From NCBI RefSeq assembly GCF_003710935.1, contig NZ_RHHS01000027.1, positions 1 to 64,000 on the forward strand: a stretch of DNA of 64,000 nucleotides, in the 5' to 3' direction. This document shows, one piece after another, positions 53,514 through 63,354 of this stretch. The position numbers and the translations under genes were made by a program. Under the pieces are notes generated by a model. It was not told where the DNA came from and ran no database searches. It worked only from the letters and a program-made list of their open reading frames with translations. Position 1 is the stretch's first letter. The number at the start of each line of letters is the position of its first letter. The stretch comes from Brevibacillus gelatini (lineage in GTDB: Bacteria > Bacillota > Bacilli > Brevibacillales > Brevibacillaceae).

Positions 53514-54626
53514 ATGACAACAACACGTGGACTAGAAGGCGTCGTTGCCGCTCAATCATCAATCTGTTCGATCGTCGATGGTGTTCTTTGCTACGGCGGG
53601 ATCAACATCGATGAGCTGGCAGAACATGCAACTTTTGAAGAGGTTGTATATTTGCTCTGGCATGGAGCGTTACCGAAGCGAGATCAGCTGGAGACTTTGA
53701 AAAAACAACTGGGCGAAAATGCCGCAGTGCCAAAAGAAGTGCTGGAGAGCATTCGCCACTATCCAAAAGGCGTACACCCAATGGCGGCGTTGCGCACAGC
53801 TGTCTCTTCGTTAGCGCTCTACGATCCAGAAGCGCAAGATATGTCTCCTGAAGCCAACTATCGCAAATCCATCCGTCTGGTGGCCCAAACTCCTACTCTG
53901 ATTGCTGCTTATGAGCGCATGCGCAAAGGCTTGGAACCGGTTGCTCCTCGTGCAGATTTTACCATCGCGCAAAACTTCCTCTACATGCTGACTGGCGAAG
54001 AGCCAACAGAAACAGCTGTGAAAGCGTTTGACGTAGCGCTGGTTCTGCATGCTGACCATGAGTTCAATGCATCTACCTTTGCCGCTCGCGTAACCGTTGC
54101 AACCTTGACTGATATTTACTCCGGTATCGTCTCTGCAATCGGCACGCTCAAAGGCCCTCTGCACGGTGGCGCAAATGAAGCCGTTGCGAAAATGCTGGTG
54201 GAAATCGGCAGCATCGACAACGTGGAATCCTACATCCGCTCAAAACTGGACAACAAAGAGAAAATCATGGGCTTCGGACACCGTGTGTACAAAGATGGTG
54301 ACCCACGCGCGAAATGGCTGAAGCAAATGTCCCAAAAGCTGACCGCGCAAATCGGTCGTCCAGAGCTGTTTGAAATGTCCGTGAAAATCGACGACATGAT
54401 CTCCAAGGAAAAAGGACTGAAGCCAAACGTTGACTTCTACTCCGCATCCGTGTACATCTCTCTCGGCCTGGAGACAGACCTGTTCACACCGATCTTCGCC
54501 ATCAGCCGCATGTCCGGCTGGACGGCCCACATCATGGAACAGTACGAAAACAATCGTCTGATCCGTCCACGCGCGGATTACACCGGTCCGGTCAACCAAC
54601 ACTACGTGCCAATTGACCGCCGCTAA
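53514..54626 (+). CDS. citZ: citrate synthase
   Basis: A 370-residue Bacillus CitZ-type enzyme, condensing oxaloacetate and acetyl-CoA. Active-site segments: LHADHEFNASTFAARV, GPLHGGANEA, FGHRVYKDGDPRA and the catalytic Asp in VDFYSASVY. ATG follows AAAAGGAGAGGGAG. It is first of citZ-icd-mdh. Proline codons are mostly CCA or CCT, unlike the CCG preferred by most other genes here, which suggests codon selection for high expression. Confidence 0.96.
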   Translation: MTTTRGLEGVVAAQSSICSIVDGVLCYGGINIDELAEHATFEEVVYLLWHGALPKRDQLETLKKQLGENAAVPKEVLESIRHYPKGVHPMAALRTAVSSLALYDPEAQDMSPEANYRKSIRLVAQTPTLIAAYERMRKGLEPVAPRADFTIAQNFLYMLTGEEPTETAVKAFDVALVLHADHEFNASTFAARVTVATLTDIYSGIVSAIGTLKGPLHGGANEAVAKMLVEIGSIDNVESYIRSKLDNKEKIMGFGHRVYKDGDPRAKWLKQMSQKLTAQIGRPELFEMSVKIDDMISKEKGLKPNVDFYSASVYISLGLETDLFTPIFAISRMSGWTAHIMEQYENNRLIRPRADYTGPVNQHYVPIDRR

Positions 54627-54697
54627 ACACCTGCTATTTTCGAGCGTGGAGGGCAAGCTGGTCCAGCTTTTGCTGACCGGTCCCTAAGCGCAAGCTT

Positions 54698-54726
54698 GAG
54701 AACTACCACAAGCAGTGGTAGTTCTC
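54698..54726 (+). promoter_or_regulatory. citZ-icd intergenic hairpin
   Basis: Perfect 12-bp stem GAGAACTACCAC / GTGGTAGTTCTC with AAGCA loop but no T run. Likely mRNA processing, stability or partial termination element between citZ and icd. Confidence 0.6.
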
Positions 54727-54781
54727 CTACGTCTGGAAATATTCATATTCACCTAACTATCTCAACACTGGAGGGATTCTT

Positions 54782-56065
54782 GTGTTCAAAGACCTTGCAC
54801 AACCAACTGCTGGCGAAAAAATCACCGTGGACAACGGCAAACTGGTAGTTCCTAACAACCCGATCATTCCTTTCATCGAGGGTGACGGTACCGGCCCTGA
54901 CATCTGGAGAGCTTCCGTTCGCGTTCTGGATGCAGCAGTAGAAACAGCATACAAAGGCGAGAAAAAAATCGCCTGGTTCGAAGTATTCGCAGGGGAAAAA
55001 GCGTTTAACAAATACAACGAGTGGCTGCCAGAAGATACACTGACCGCTATTCGCGAATACCTGATCGCCATCAAAGGTCCTCTGACTACACCAGTAGGCG
55101 GCGGTATCCGTTCCATCAACGTGGCGCTGCGCCAAGAGCTGGATCTGTACGCTTGCGTGCGTCCTGTTCAATACTTCGACGGCGTGCCATCCCCAGTGAA
55201 ACATCCTGAATTGACAGACATGGTTATCTTCCGCGAGAACACAGAAGACATCTACGCTGGTGTTGAGTGGGCAGAAGGTACTCCAGAAGTGAAAAAAGTA
55301 ATCGACTTCCTGCAAAACGAAATGGGCGTGAAGAAAATCCGCTTCCCAGAGACTTCCGGTATCGGTATCAAGCCTGTTTCCAAAGAAGGTACTGAGCGTC
55401 TGGTTCGCGCAGCGATCAACTACGCGATCGACAACAAACGCAAATCCGTTACCCTCGTACACAAAGGCAACATCATGAAGTTCACCGAAGGCGCGTTCAA
55501 AAACTGGGGTTATGCAGTGGCAGAAGCGGAATTCGGCGACAAAGTGTTCACCTGGGCACAATACGACCGCATCAAGGCTGAAGGCGGCGACGCTGACAAA
55601 GCGCAAAAAGAAGCAGAAGCAGCAGGCAAAATCATCGTAAAAGACGTGATCGCAGACGCGTTCCTGCAACAAATCCTGACTCGTCCAGCCGAGTACGATG
55701 TAGTGGCAACCCTCAACCTGAACGGTGACTACATCTCCGACGCACTGGCTGCACAAGTTGGCGGTATCGGTATCGCTCCAGGTGCAAACATCAACTACCT
55801 GACTGGCCATGCGATCTTCGAAGCAACTCACGGTACAGCTCCAAAATACGCTGGTCTGGACAAAGTGAACCCATCCTCCGTGATCCTGTCCGGAGAAATG
55901 ATGCTGCGTCACCTGGGCTGGAACGAAGCGGCTGACCTGATTATCAACGCCATGGAAAAAACCATCTCCGCGAAAACCGTCACATACGATTTCGCTCGCC
56001 TGATGGAAGGCGCAACCGAACTGAAATGCTCCGAGTTTGCTGACGCGCTGATTCAAAACATGTAA
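54782..56065 (+). CDS. icd: NADP-dependent isocitrate dehydrogenase
   Basis: A 427-residue enzyme converting isocitrate to 2-oxoglutarate. Signatures: [13 protein letters not shown], phosphorylation/substrate loop [27 protein letters not shown] and [24 protein letters not shown] start at 54782 follows GGAGGG. Its proline codons are nearly all CCA or CCT. It is followed at 52 bp by mdh. Confidence 0.96.
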   Translation: MFKDLAQPTAGEKITVDNGKLVVPNNPIIPFIEGDGTGPDIWRASVRVLDAAVETAYKGEKKIAWFEVFAGEKAFNKYNEWLPEDTLTAIREYLIAIKGPLTTPVGGGIRSINVALRQELDLYACVRPVQYFDGVPSPVKHPELTDMVIFRENTEDIYAGVEWAEGTPEVKKVIDFLQNEMGVKKIRFPETSGIGIKPVSKEGTERLVRAAINYAIDNKRKSVTLVHKGNIMKFTEGAFKNWGYAVAEAEFGDKVFTWAQYDRIKAEGGDADKAQKEAEAAGKIIVKDVIADAFLQQILTRPAEYDVVATLNLNGDYISDALAAQVGGIGIAPGANINYLTGHAIFEATHGTAPKYAGLDKVNPSSVILSGEMMLRHLGWNEAADLIINAMEKTISAKTVTYDFARLMEGATELKCSEFADALIQNM

Positions 56066-56117
56066 GATAGAGATAGTTTGGAAACTATTACCTTACATTT
56101 TGGAGGGGAGTTAAGTC

Positions 56118-57056
56118 ATGGCATTCAACCGTAAAAAAATTGCTGTTATCGGCAGTGGCTTCACTGGTGCAACCACAGCATTTATTTTGGGGCAAAAAGA
56201 ACTGGGTGACGTCGTACTGGTTGACATTCCGCAACTGGAAAACCCGACAAAAGGAAAAGCGTTGGATATGATGGAGTCTTCCCCTGTGCTTGGCTTCGAC
56301 GCCAACATTACAGGGACAGCGAACTACGCGGACATCAAAGGTTCCGATCTGGTCATCATCACCGCAGGGATTGCCCGCAAGCCCGGCATGTCCCGCGACG
56401 ACCTCGTGAACACAAACGCAGCCATCATGAAATCGGTGGCGGAGCAAGTGAAAACGTATGCGCCAAACTCGATTGTGCTCGTTCTTTCCAACCCTGTTGA
56501 TGCGATGACTTATACCTTCTACAAAACGTCCGGCTTCCCGAAAGAGCGCGTAATCGGGCAATCCGGCGTGCTGGATACGGCCCGTTTCCGTACCTTCGTG
56601 GCGATGGAACTGAACATCTCGGTTGAAGATGTGACAGGCTTCGTGCTCGGCGGACACGGCGACGACATGGTTCCTTTGGTGCGCTACTCGTACGCGGGCG
56701 GCATCCCACTGGAAACCTTGATCCCGAAAGATCGCCTCGATGCCATCGTCGAACGCACCCGCAAAGGCGGCGGCGAAATCGTCAACCTGCTCGGTAACGG
56801 TTCCGCCTATTACGCCCCGGCTGCCTCGCTGGTGCAGATGGCGGAAGCGATCATCAAGGACAAACGACGTATCCTGCCTGCCATTGCGCTTTTGCAAGGC
56901 GAGTACGGCTACCACGATCTCTACCTTGGCGTACCGACCCTTCTTGGGGCAAACGGGATCGAGAAAGTGATCGAGCTGGAGCTCACTGCAGAGGAAAAAG
57001 CAGCGCTCGACAAATCGGCTGATTCCGTGCGCAATGTGTTGGCTGTTTTGAAATAG
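56118..57056 (+). CDS. mdh: malate dehydrogenase
   Basis: A 312-residue LDH-like malate dehydrogenase. NAD loop [14 protein letters not shown], then substrate residues in [13 protein letters not shown] and the catalytic [15 protein letters not shown]. Oxidises malate to oxaloacetate. ATG follows TTGGAGGGGAG. Codon use is mixed, unlike icd. Ends the citZ-icd-mdh cluster; a terminator follows. Confidence 0.96.
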   Translation: MAFNRKKIAVIGSGFTGATTAFILGQKELGDVVLVDIPQLENPTKGKALDMMESSPVLGFDANITGTANYADIKGSDLVIITAGIARKPGMSRDDLVNTNAAIMKSVAEQVKTYAPNSIVLVLSNPVDAMTYTFYKTSGFPKERVIGQSGVLDTARFRTFVAMELNISVEDVTGFVLGGHGDDMVPLVRYSYAGGIPLETLIPKDRLDAIVERTRKGGGEIVNLLGNGSAYYAPAASLVQMAEAIIKDKRRILPAIALLQGEYGYHDLYLGVPTLLGANGIEKVIELELTAEEKAALDKSADSVRNVLAVLK

Positions 57057-57073
57057 CCGGATGGAGATGAATA

Positions 57074-57112
57074 GCGAAAGACGCCTTTCTTCGGAAGGGC
57101 GTCTTTTTTTGT
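57074..57112 (+). terminator. terminator after mdh
   Basis: AAAGACGCCTTTC / GGAAGGGCGTCTTT stem with TTC loop and seven-T tail. Confidence 0.88.
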
Positions 57113-57257
57113 CCCGCCAAACATCTTTACAAAAAAATTACTTGTTTTCCGCTTTCCGCATTGGCAGACTGAGAATGTAGAGAGAAAAAACAACCAGAGG
57201 ACGAAGGTCTGTAAACCATAATCTGCAGCATCGCATTGGTAGGGGGAAACGGACAAA

Positions 57258-57953
57258 ATGATTAAAGTTTTGGTAGTGGATGACGAAGCTTCCATCGTGA
57301 AGCTGCTGCAATTCAATCTGGAAAAGGCGGGTTTCCAGGTAGTGACCGCCTTTGATGGCAGACAGGCGCTCGATATGGTGAAAAGTGAGCAGCCCGATTT
57401 CATCATTCTCGACTTGATGCTGCCGAAAATGGACGGCATGGACGTCTGTAAAACATTGCGCCAGGAACGCATTAACACGCCGATCCTCATGCTGACGGCA
57501 AAGGATGATGAGCTCGATAAAATTTTGGGTCTGGAGCTGGGTGCTGACGACTACTTGACCAAGCCGTTCAGCCCGCGCGAAGTAGTCGCCCGCGTAAAAG
57601 CCATTCTCCGGCGCTTTCAGGCCACGCCGGAAGCTGCGGTTGCGCCGGAAGAGGTCGTGATCCGGTTTGGCGACATCCGCATCTATCCGGAAAAGTACGA
57701 AGTCTTTTGCCAGGATACAAAAGTAGAGCTGACCCCAAAGGAATTTGAACTGCTCAACTACCTCGCCAGCCACCAGGGGCGGGTGCTCACCCGCGACCAG
57801 CTGCTGAACGCCGTCTGGAACTACGATTTTATCGGGGATTCCCGCATCGTGGACGTGCATGTGAGCCACCTGCGGGAAAAACTGGAAGAAGACACGAAAA
57901 ACCCGCGCTACATTAAAACCGTTCGCGGCTTGGGATACAAGCTGGAAGGATAA
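57258..57953 (+). CDS. phoP: PhoP-type response regulator
   Basis: A 231-residue OmpR-family regulator. Receiver domain residues 1-115 with DD pair (VVDDEAS), phospho-acceptor Asp52 (IILDLMLPKMDG) and Lys in TKPFSPREV. The winged HTH DNA-binding domain covers about 130-231 (LTPKEFELLNYLASHQGRVLTRDQLL). In Bacillus it controls the phosphate-starvation regulon. ATG follows GTAGGGGG. phoR begins 18 bp later. mdh-phoP-phoR matches B. subtilis. Confidence 0.94.
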   Translation: MIKVLVVDDEASIVKLLQFNLEKAGFQVVTAFDGRQALDMVKSEQPDFIILDLMLPKMDGMDVCKTLRQERINTPILMLTAKDDELDKILGLELGADDYLTKPFSPREVVARVKAILRRFQATPEAAVAPEEVVIRFGDIRIYPEKYEVFCQDTKVELTPKEFELLNYLASHQGRVLTRDQLLNAVWNYDFIGDSRIVDVHVSHLREKLEEDTKNPRYIKTVRGLGYKLEG

Positions 57954-57971
57954 CAAACGGGGGGCACAACC

Positions 57972-59735
57972 TTGACTCGCTTTCGGATCAAACTCACCTT
58001 CACCATACTGGGATTAATCTCATTAGTCCTCCTGTTGATGGGGATGTACTTTGCAAAGGTTCTGGAAAATTCTTACTTGCAATCGCTGCATGAGCTTTTG
58101 TCCCGCGAGTCCAAGCTGGTTGCCCAGGCGGTCCGCTTCCCGACCGTTTTTGACAATCAGGAGTCGCTTGCAGATCGCGTTCTGCAGGTGGCGCCATCCG
58201 ACGAAGTACGCCTGACGATCATCAACCGCGAAGGCCAGGTGCTGTACGACAACTCCACCCATGCCGATGAGATGGAAAACCATCACGACAGGCCGGAAAT
58301 GCAAGCGGCGCTCAAGGGGGAAATCGGCATCTCCCGCCGTTTCAGCGAGACGCTGGGCTACGACATGATGTACGTAGCAGTGCCGGTCGAGCAGGGGACG
58401 AACATTGTCGGTGCCGTCCGTTCGGCCATGTCGATGAAAGACATTACAGATACGGTTCATAACATGTGGTACAGCCTGCTGACAGGCTTGCTCGTGACAC
58501 TGGTGGTCGGCTCGATTGTCGTGTCGCGCATTTCCTTTTCCATCATTCGTCCCATCGAGGAAATTACGCGCGTCGCCCGCAACATTACGCAGCGCCAGTA
58601 CGAGAGCCGGGTGCGGATCAAGGCCAAGGACGAGATCGGCCAGCTCGCCGGAGCGATCAATTTCATGGCGTCCAGCCTGGAACAGCAAATGTACGAAATC
58701 TCCGAGAATCAGCAGCGGCTTGCCGGGGTGCTGACCAATATGACAAGCGGTGTCATATTTATCTCGGAACAGCGCAGAATCATGCTCGTCAATCCCGCAG
58801 TGGAAAAGCTGCTCGGAACCGCAGGACACGAGCTGGTAGGCAGGCTGCACATCGAGGCGGGCAAAAGCTTCGGCCTTTCCCAATACATTGACAGATGCCT
58901 GGACAAAAGCGAGAAGTTCCGGCAGGAGATCCACATTTACTATCCGCAGGAGCGCATCCTCGACGTCAATTTTGCCCCGTACATCAATTTCAAGGGGGAA
59001 TCGCGAGGCGTCGTCGTCGTCCTGCACGACATCACGGACATTCGCCGTCTGGAAAAGATGCGCAGCGACTTTGTGGCCAACGTTTCGCACGAGCTGCGGA
59101 CACCGATCACCTCGATCAAAGGGTTTACGGAAACGCTTTTGGAAGGAGCGATGCACGACGAGGAAACGTGCCGCAATTTCCTGCAAATTATTTCGGATGA
59201 GAGCGAACGGCTGTACCGGATGATCCGTGACATTTTGGACTTGTCCAAAATCGAGCAGAAGCGGATTCCCCTGCAAGTAAGCCGCGTGCATGTGCAAGAG
59301 CTGATTCGCTCGGCTGCGGCGATCATGCACGACCAGGCGCTGAAAAAGCATCTGAAGGTAACGCTGCCGGACAGCCAGCCGGACATTTGGCTGATGACGG
59401 ACAAAGATTGTCTCCAGCAAATCGTCCTGAACCTGATGACGAACGCGATTGCCTACACCCCGGAAGGCGGCGAGATCACGATCCGGGCAGAAGCAGACGC
59501 CGAGCACGTGACGATTCAGGTAGCCGATACGGGCATCGGTATCCCGGAAAAAGACCTCACGCGCATTTTCGAGCGCTTTTACCGTGTCGACAAAGCGCGC
59601 AGCCGCGACTCCGGGGGAACAGGGCTTGGCCTTGCGATTGTCAAGCACCTCGTCGAAAACCTGCACGGCCAGATCGGGGTGGAGAGTGTGGAAGGAAAAG
59701 GCACTGCGTTTACCGTCACTTTGCCGCTCAGTTGA
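57972..59735 (+). CDS. phoR: PhoR-type sensor histidine kinase
   Basis: A 587-residue membrane kinase: N-terminal helix (8-28), extracellular sensor domain (29-160), second helix (about 165-187), HAMP (about 190-240), PAS (about 245-360), HisKA with His373 in NVSHELRTPITSIKG, and ATPase domain with NLMTNAIAYTP, DTGIGIP and GGTGLGLAIVKHL. It starts at TTG (57972) behind GGGGGG. Partner of PhoP. Confidence 0.93.
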   Translation: MTRFRIKLTFTILGLISLVLLLMGMYFAKVLENSYLQSLHELLSRESKLVAQAVRFPTVFDNQESLADRVLQVAPSDEVRLTIINREGQVLYDNSTHADEMENHHDRPEMQAALKGEIGISRRFSETLGYDMMYVAVPVEQGTNIVGAVRSAMSMKDITDTVHNMWYSLLTGLLVTLVVGSIVVSRISFSIIRPIEEITRVARNITQRQYESRVRIKAKDEIGQLAGAINFMASSLEQQMYEISENQQRLAGVLTNMTSGVIFISEQRRIMLVNPAVEKLLGTAGHELVGRLHIEAGKSFGLSQYIDRCLDKSEKFRQEIHIYYPQERILDVNFAPYINFKGESRGVVVVLHDITDIRRLEKMRSDFVANVSHELRTPITSIKGFTETLLEGAMHDEETCRNFLQIISDESERLYRMIRDILDLSKIEQKRIPLQVSRVHVQELIRSAAAIMHDQALKKHLKVTLPDSQPDIWLMTDKDCLQQIVLNLMTNAIAYTPEGGEITIRAEADAEHVTIQVADTGIGIPEKDLTRIFERFYRVDKARSRDSGGTGLGLAIVKHLVENLHGQIGVESVEGKGTAFTVTLPLS

Positions 59736-59828
59736 AAGATTTACACAAACAAAATAGTAGCTTTACCCGTGCCATACATTCCTCCTGTACGATTTGTCGT
59801 GTCAGACAAATGAAGGGGGACGAGGAAC

Positions 59829-60485
59829 ATGTCGCGGCACGCTTTCGAAGAGCAGCTGGATGTATTGCATCGCAAGCTCATGTCCATGGGCACGTTTGTG
59901 GAAGAAGCCATTCATAAATCGATCAAAAGCTTGGTGGAGCGGGATGTTCAGTTGGCAGAAGAAGTCATTGCCGGTGATCCGGTCATCAACGAGCTGGAGC
60001 AGGAGATTCAAAGCGACTGCTTCCGCCTGATCGCCTTGCAGCAGCCGGTCGGAAGCGACCTGCGCCGGCTGGGAACGATGCTCAAGCTGGTGACGGACCT
60101 GGAGCGGATGGGCGACCACGCGGTGTCGATCTCCAAGACGACGCGCCGCCTGATGGTTGAGCCGTACATCAAACCGCTGATTGACCTCCCGTTGATGGCA
60201 GATCACGTCAAAACGATGGTGCGAGACTGCCTGAACGCCTATATCGCCCGCAACAAGGAAGCGGCAGAGGAGATCGCCGCTCGCGACGACATCGTCGACA
60301 AACTGTTTGCTACGATTTTCCGTGACCTGATCGAAGTCATGACCAAAAATGGCAACGCGATTTCCCAGGGGACTCATCTCTTGCTGGTGGCGCAATATTT
60401 GGAGCGGATTGCCGATCACGTCACCAACATTTGCGAGTGGATCATCTACATGTCCACGGGCAAAATGACCGACCTGAACAAATAA
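59829..60485 (+). CDS. phoU: PhoU phosphate-signalling protein
   Basis: A 218-residue protein of two three-helix bundle repeats, with the metal-binding ERMGDHAVSI in the first and ERIADHVTNICE in the second, both as in PhoU. It damps PhoR signalling and phosphate transport. ATG follows AAGGGGGACGAGG. The usual pst transporter genes are not adjacent; phoU follows phoR directly with a 93-bp gap. In B. subtilis polA lies here instead. Confidence 0.95.
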   Translation: MSRHAFEEQLDVLHRKLMSMGTFVEEAIHKSIKSLVERDVQLAEEVIAGDPVINELEQEIQSDCFRLIALQQPVGSDLRRLGTMLKLVTDLERMGDHAVSISKTTRRLMVEPYIKPLIDLPLMADHVKTMVRDCLNAYIARNKEAAEEIAARDDIVDKLFATIFRDLIEVMTKNGNAISQGTHLLLVAQYLERIADHVTNICEWIIYMSTGKMTDLNK

Positions 60486-60526
60486 GCCCCGGCAAACACG
60501 TTTGCCTGGGCGCAAAGCCAATAAGC

Positions 60527-60572
60527 GAAAAAAGCCGCTGCGAGCCGTCTGATGCCTGCAGCGGCTTTTTCC
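60527..60572 (+). terminator. terminator after phoU
   Basis: AAAAAAGCCGCTGC / GCAGCGGCTTTTTC stem with a long loop that itself has small complementary parts. Confidence 0.85.
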
Positions 60573-60661
60573 TGTCATGACAGACGCCTATTTCTTCCTC
60601 GCTGCATACAATACAACGATTCAACTCCAATTTCAGCAAAAGAAGTACGGGAGGGAATGGC

Positions 60662-61750
60662 ATGACAAAACAAGTACGCCACATCTACGCCGCAGGCAAT
60701 ACGGCGCGAGGATACAAAACGTTTTACGATTCGGTCCTGCAAGGGATGGAGCGCGTCTACATTTTGTCCGGAGTGGTGGAGGGAGTCACGTCTCCGCTCA
60801 TCGAATCGATTGGCAAGGAAATGTCCGGCAAGACGGACCAGGTGGAGTGGATTCATTCTCCTTTTGTAAACGGACAATACGACGGGGTTGTTTTTCACGA
60901 GTGGAAGGTCGCCATTATGGACGGCAGCTATCCCCGTACGTGGCGACCCGCTGCGCCAGGCGTTACGGAAATCCAGGTCAACCTGCAATCGGCGGTGGCC
61001 ATGGAGCAACTGGCGCGTTACAAAAAACAGATCGCGGCGTGGTATGAGGATATTTTTTTCTGGAGTGAAACAGCCTACCAGGCGTTCGGAGACGCGCTGC
61101 GCATTCACGATGAATGGGAGGCGCTGTACATTGAAAATCTGAACCGGGAAGAAGCCAACCGCGTTACGGAAGAAGTGATTGCACTGTTTTTTGGCAAGGA
61201 AAAGCGTGAAAAAAAGGCGCAGGTGCGCAGAATGTACCTGGGAGCCGCCACGCCGCATGGGCCTGTCGATCACATCATGAAGCTGACGGACTCGATGCAG
61301 AAGCGCTACTTCATCAAAGGGCGGCCGGGCTCAGGCAAGTCGACCATGCTGAAAAAGCTGGTGGCCGAAGCGGAAAGCCGCGGCTTCGATGTCGAGGTGT
61401 ACCACTGCGGACTGGACCCGAACAGTCTCGACATGGTGATCGTGCCGGAAAAAGGGCTGGCTATTTTCGACAGCACCGCGCCGCACGAATACTTCCCCAG
61501 CAAGGAGACAGACGAGATTATCGACATGTACACGCGGGCCATCGCTCCTGGCACCGACGAGAAGTATGAGGAGGAGCTGGCCGACATCAAGGCTCGCTAC
61601 ACGCAAAAAATCAAGGAAGCTACGGCGTCCTTGCTCGCAGCCAAGGAACTGCGCGATCAACTGAACGGCATATATGCCGAAGTCGCGGACCAGACACGAC
61701 TAAACGCCGTCGCCCAGGCGATCATGAGCAGACTGGCACGGACGAGATAA
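60662..61750 (+). CDS. P-loop ATPase, PRK06851-like
   Basis: A 362-residue protein with a P loop GRPGSGKST at residues 220-228 and a diverged N-terminal half beginning YAAGNTARGYKTFYDS, suggesting two related nucleotide-binding halves. It resembles an uncharacterised Bacillus family known as PRK06851. A Walker B-like LAIFDSTAPHEY follows. Biological role unknown. ATG at 60662 follows GGGAGGGAATGGC. It stands alone between two terminator-like regions. Confidence 0.75.
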   Translation: MTKQVRHIYAAGNTARGYKTFYDSVLQGMERVYILSGVVEGVTSPLIESIGKEMSGKTDQVEWIHSPFVNGQYDGVVFHEWKVAIMDGSYPRTWRPAAPGVTEIQVNLQSAVAMEQLARYKKQIAAWYEDIFFWSETAYQAFGDALRIHDEWEALYIENLNREEANRVTEEVIALFFGKEKREKKAQVRRMYLGAATPHGPVDHIMKLTDSMQKRYFIKGRPGSGKSTMLKKLVAEAESRGFDVEVYHCGLDPNSLDMVIVPEKGLAIFDSTAPHEYFPSKETDEIIDMYTRAIAPGTDEKYEEELADIKARYTQKIKEATASLLAAKELRDQLNGIYAEVADQTRLNAVAQAIMSRLARTR

Positions 61751-61818
61751 AGATACTGTGCATGACCGCATGAAACCCGTTCGGCTGTTCATACTACAGG
61801 AAGGAGGTGAGCGGCCGG

Positions 61819-62757
61819 ATGGGGTATGCTTTGACTCTGGCTTTGCTTTTGCTAGCCAATCCACTTGATCCAACCAACTTCTTGCACGTCGAGTTGGGAG
61901 ACAAAACGGTAGCCATCCTGGACCGGGCGGATTATACCTTGCCTGTTGGCGGTGTTCCCGTCGCGGATGACTACCAGTTGCAACAACTGTTGGACGCAGT
62001 AGCCAAGGAGGCGTACATAGAGCCGATCAACGCGACCATTAATGCGCATGGAGCCATCGTCCCCGAGAAAAAAGGCCGCAAGCTGGACGAAGCTGCATTT
62101 TTGGAACAGTTTTACCAGTATTACTACGGCCAGGGTGCAGCGACCATGCAAGTCACCTGCAAGGAAGTGCATCCGAAGGTGGACAAGGCTCTGCTCAGCC
62201 AGGTGCGGAAAAAAGTAATCGGGCAGTACGCCACTTATTTCAACTCGCAAAACAAAAACCGCTCTCACAATATCAAGCTCGCTGCCCAGGCGATCAACAA
62301 CTACGTCTTATTTCCCGGGGAAACTTTTTCCTTCAACAAGGTAGTCGGCAAGAGGACGAAGGAAAAAGGCTATTTGCCAGCGCCCATCATCGTCAGGGGC
62401 GAGCTTTCCGAAGGGATCGGCGGCGGGATTTGCCAGGTATCCTCGACTTTGTTCAATGCGGTGGACAAGGCGGGACTGCATATCGTGCAGCGTTATTCCC
62501 ACAGCAGAAATGTCGCCTATGTGCCCCCCGGCAGGGATGCGACCGTGAGCTGGTACGGCCCGGACTTTGTTTTCCAGAACAAATACGCGTACCCGGTCAT
62601 GATCCGCGCCATTGCCGGAAACGGGACGATGTACGTGACAGTGAACTCTTTTCCCGAGATCGAATACGAGCCGCGCCATGTGCCGAGCGTGAGCCAAAAA
62701 ACGCCGGAGGAAGGGCCGGCAAGTCCAGAGACGATTACAGAACCAACATTGCCTTGA
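61819..62757 (+). CDS. VanW family exported protein
   Basis: A 312-residue secreted or membrane-attached protein: signal segment (residues 1-16), an N-terminal peptidoglycan-binding-like part and a VanW domain (about 165-280) with PGETFSFNKVVGKRT and GIGGGICQVSSTLFNA. The conserved Cys is present. VanW and YoaR proteins are associated with cell-wall or spore functions, but the reaction is unknown. ATG at 61819 follows AAGGAGGTGAGCGG; GTG at 61807 is too near that site. A proline- and threonine-rich tail ends the protein. Confidence 0.85.
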   Translation: MGYALTLALLLLANPLDPTNFLHVELGDKTVAILDRADYTLPVGGVPVADDYQLQQLLDAVAKEAYIEPINATINAHGAIVPEKKGRKLDEAAFLEQFYQYYYGQGAATMQVTCKEVHPKVDKALLSQVRKKVIGQYATYFNSQNKNRSHNIKLAAQAINNYVLFPGETFSFNKVVGKRTKEKGYLPAPIIVRGELSEGIGGGICQVSSTLFNAVDKAGLHIVQRYSHSRNVAYVPPGRDATVSWYGPDFVFQNKYAYPVMIRAIAGNGTMYVTVNSFPEIEYEPRHVPSVSQKTPEEGPASPETITEPTLP

Positions 62758-62916
62758 AGGGAGCGGGCATGTTGGTTTTTTTACGTGAGCATTTATCTAA
62801 TTACCTAGTTAAAATTTAAGCAGAAGAAATAGTTGCCACGAAAACAAAAAAGTCGTATAGTGTTTCCTGTGATAAAAATTTCGTGCCCGAAATATTAGGT
62901 AGGAAAGGAGTGTATC

Positions 62917-63345
62917 ATGAACAAGCCTCTGCATATTCGGGATTTGCTGAAGCGTCTGAACAAGACGTTTACGACGATGGCGACGAAGGAGCTGAGCAAG
63001 TACGGCTTGACGGTTCCCCAGCTGATGGTCATCCGGCAAATCCACTGCGATCCGAAGACAATCGGCCAGATCAGCAAGGCTGTCGATCTGTCGTACAGCA
63101 CCGTTTCCGGCATTATTGATCGGCTGGAGCGGGAGCAGCTGGTCGAGCGTGTGCGCGATGACAAGGATCGCCGCGTCGTCTGGATTCGAAAGACGGAGAA
63201 GATTACCGAACTGTTTGCCAAGGTGGACTTATTTTCAGAGGAATTTTACAAGCGTATTTTCGACGGTTTTTCGGAAGAAGACCTGGACGGCATTATTTAC
63301 TCCATGGAAACGCTGATTGCGAAACTAGAAGAGAGAGAAAGCTGA
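62917..63345 (+). CDS. MarR-family regulator (YhbI-like)
   Basis: A 142-residue MarR protein with winged HTH (QISKAVDLSYSTVSGIIDRLEREQLVERVRDDKDRRVVWI) in the middle third. It is followed 9 bp later by an HlyD-type adaptor gene, so it is likely the local repressor of an efflux operon. ATG follows GAAAGGAG. The order matches B. subtilis yhbI-yhbJ-yhcA, where an EmrB-type transporter comes third. Confidence 0.9.
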   Translation: MNKPLHIRDLLKRLNKTFTTMATKELSKYGLTVPQLMVIRQIHCDPKTIGQISKAVDLSYSTVSGIIDRLEREQLVERVRDDKDRRVVWIRKTEKITELFAKVDLFSEEFYKRIFDGFSEEDLDGIIYSMETLIAKLEERES

Positions 63346-63354
63346 GGAGAAATC

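Noticed and set aside
59736-59828. Pho box before phoU
   Set aside because: Only one TTTACA-like hexamer is present, without the 11-bp spaced repeats needed for PhoP binding.
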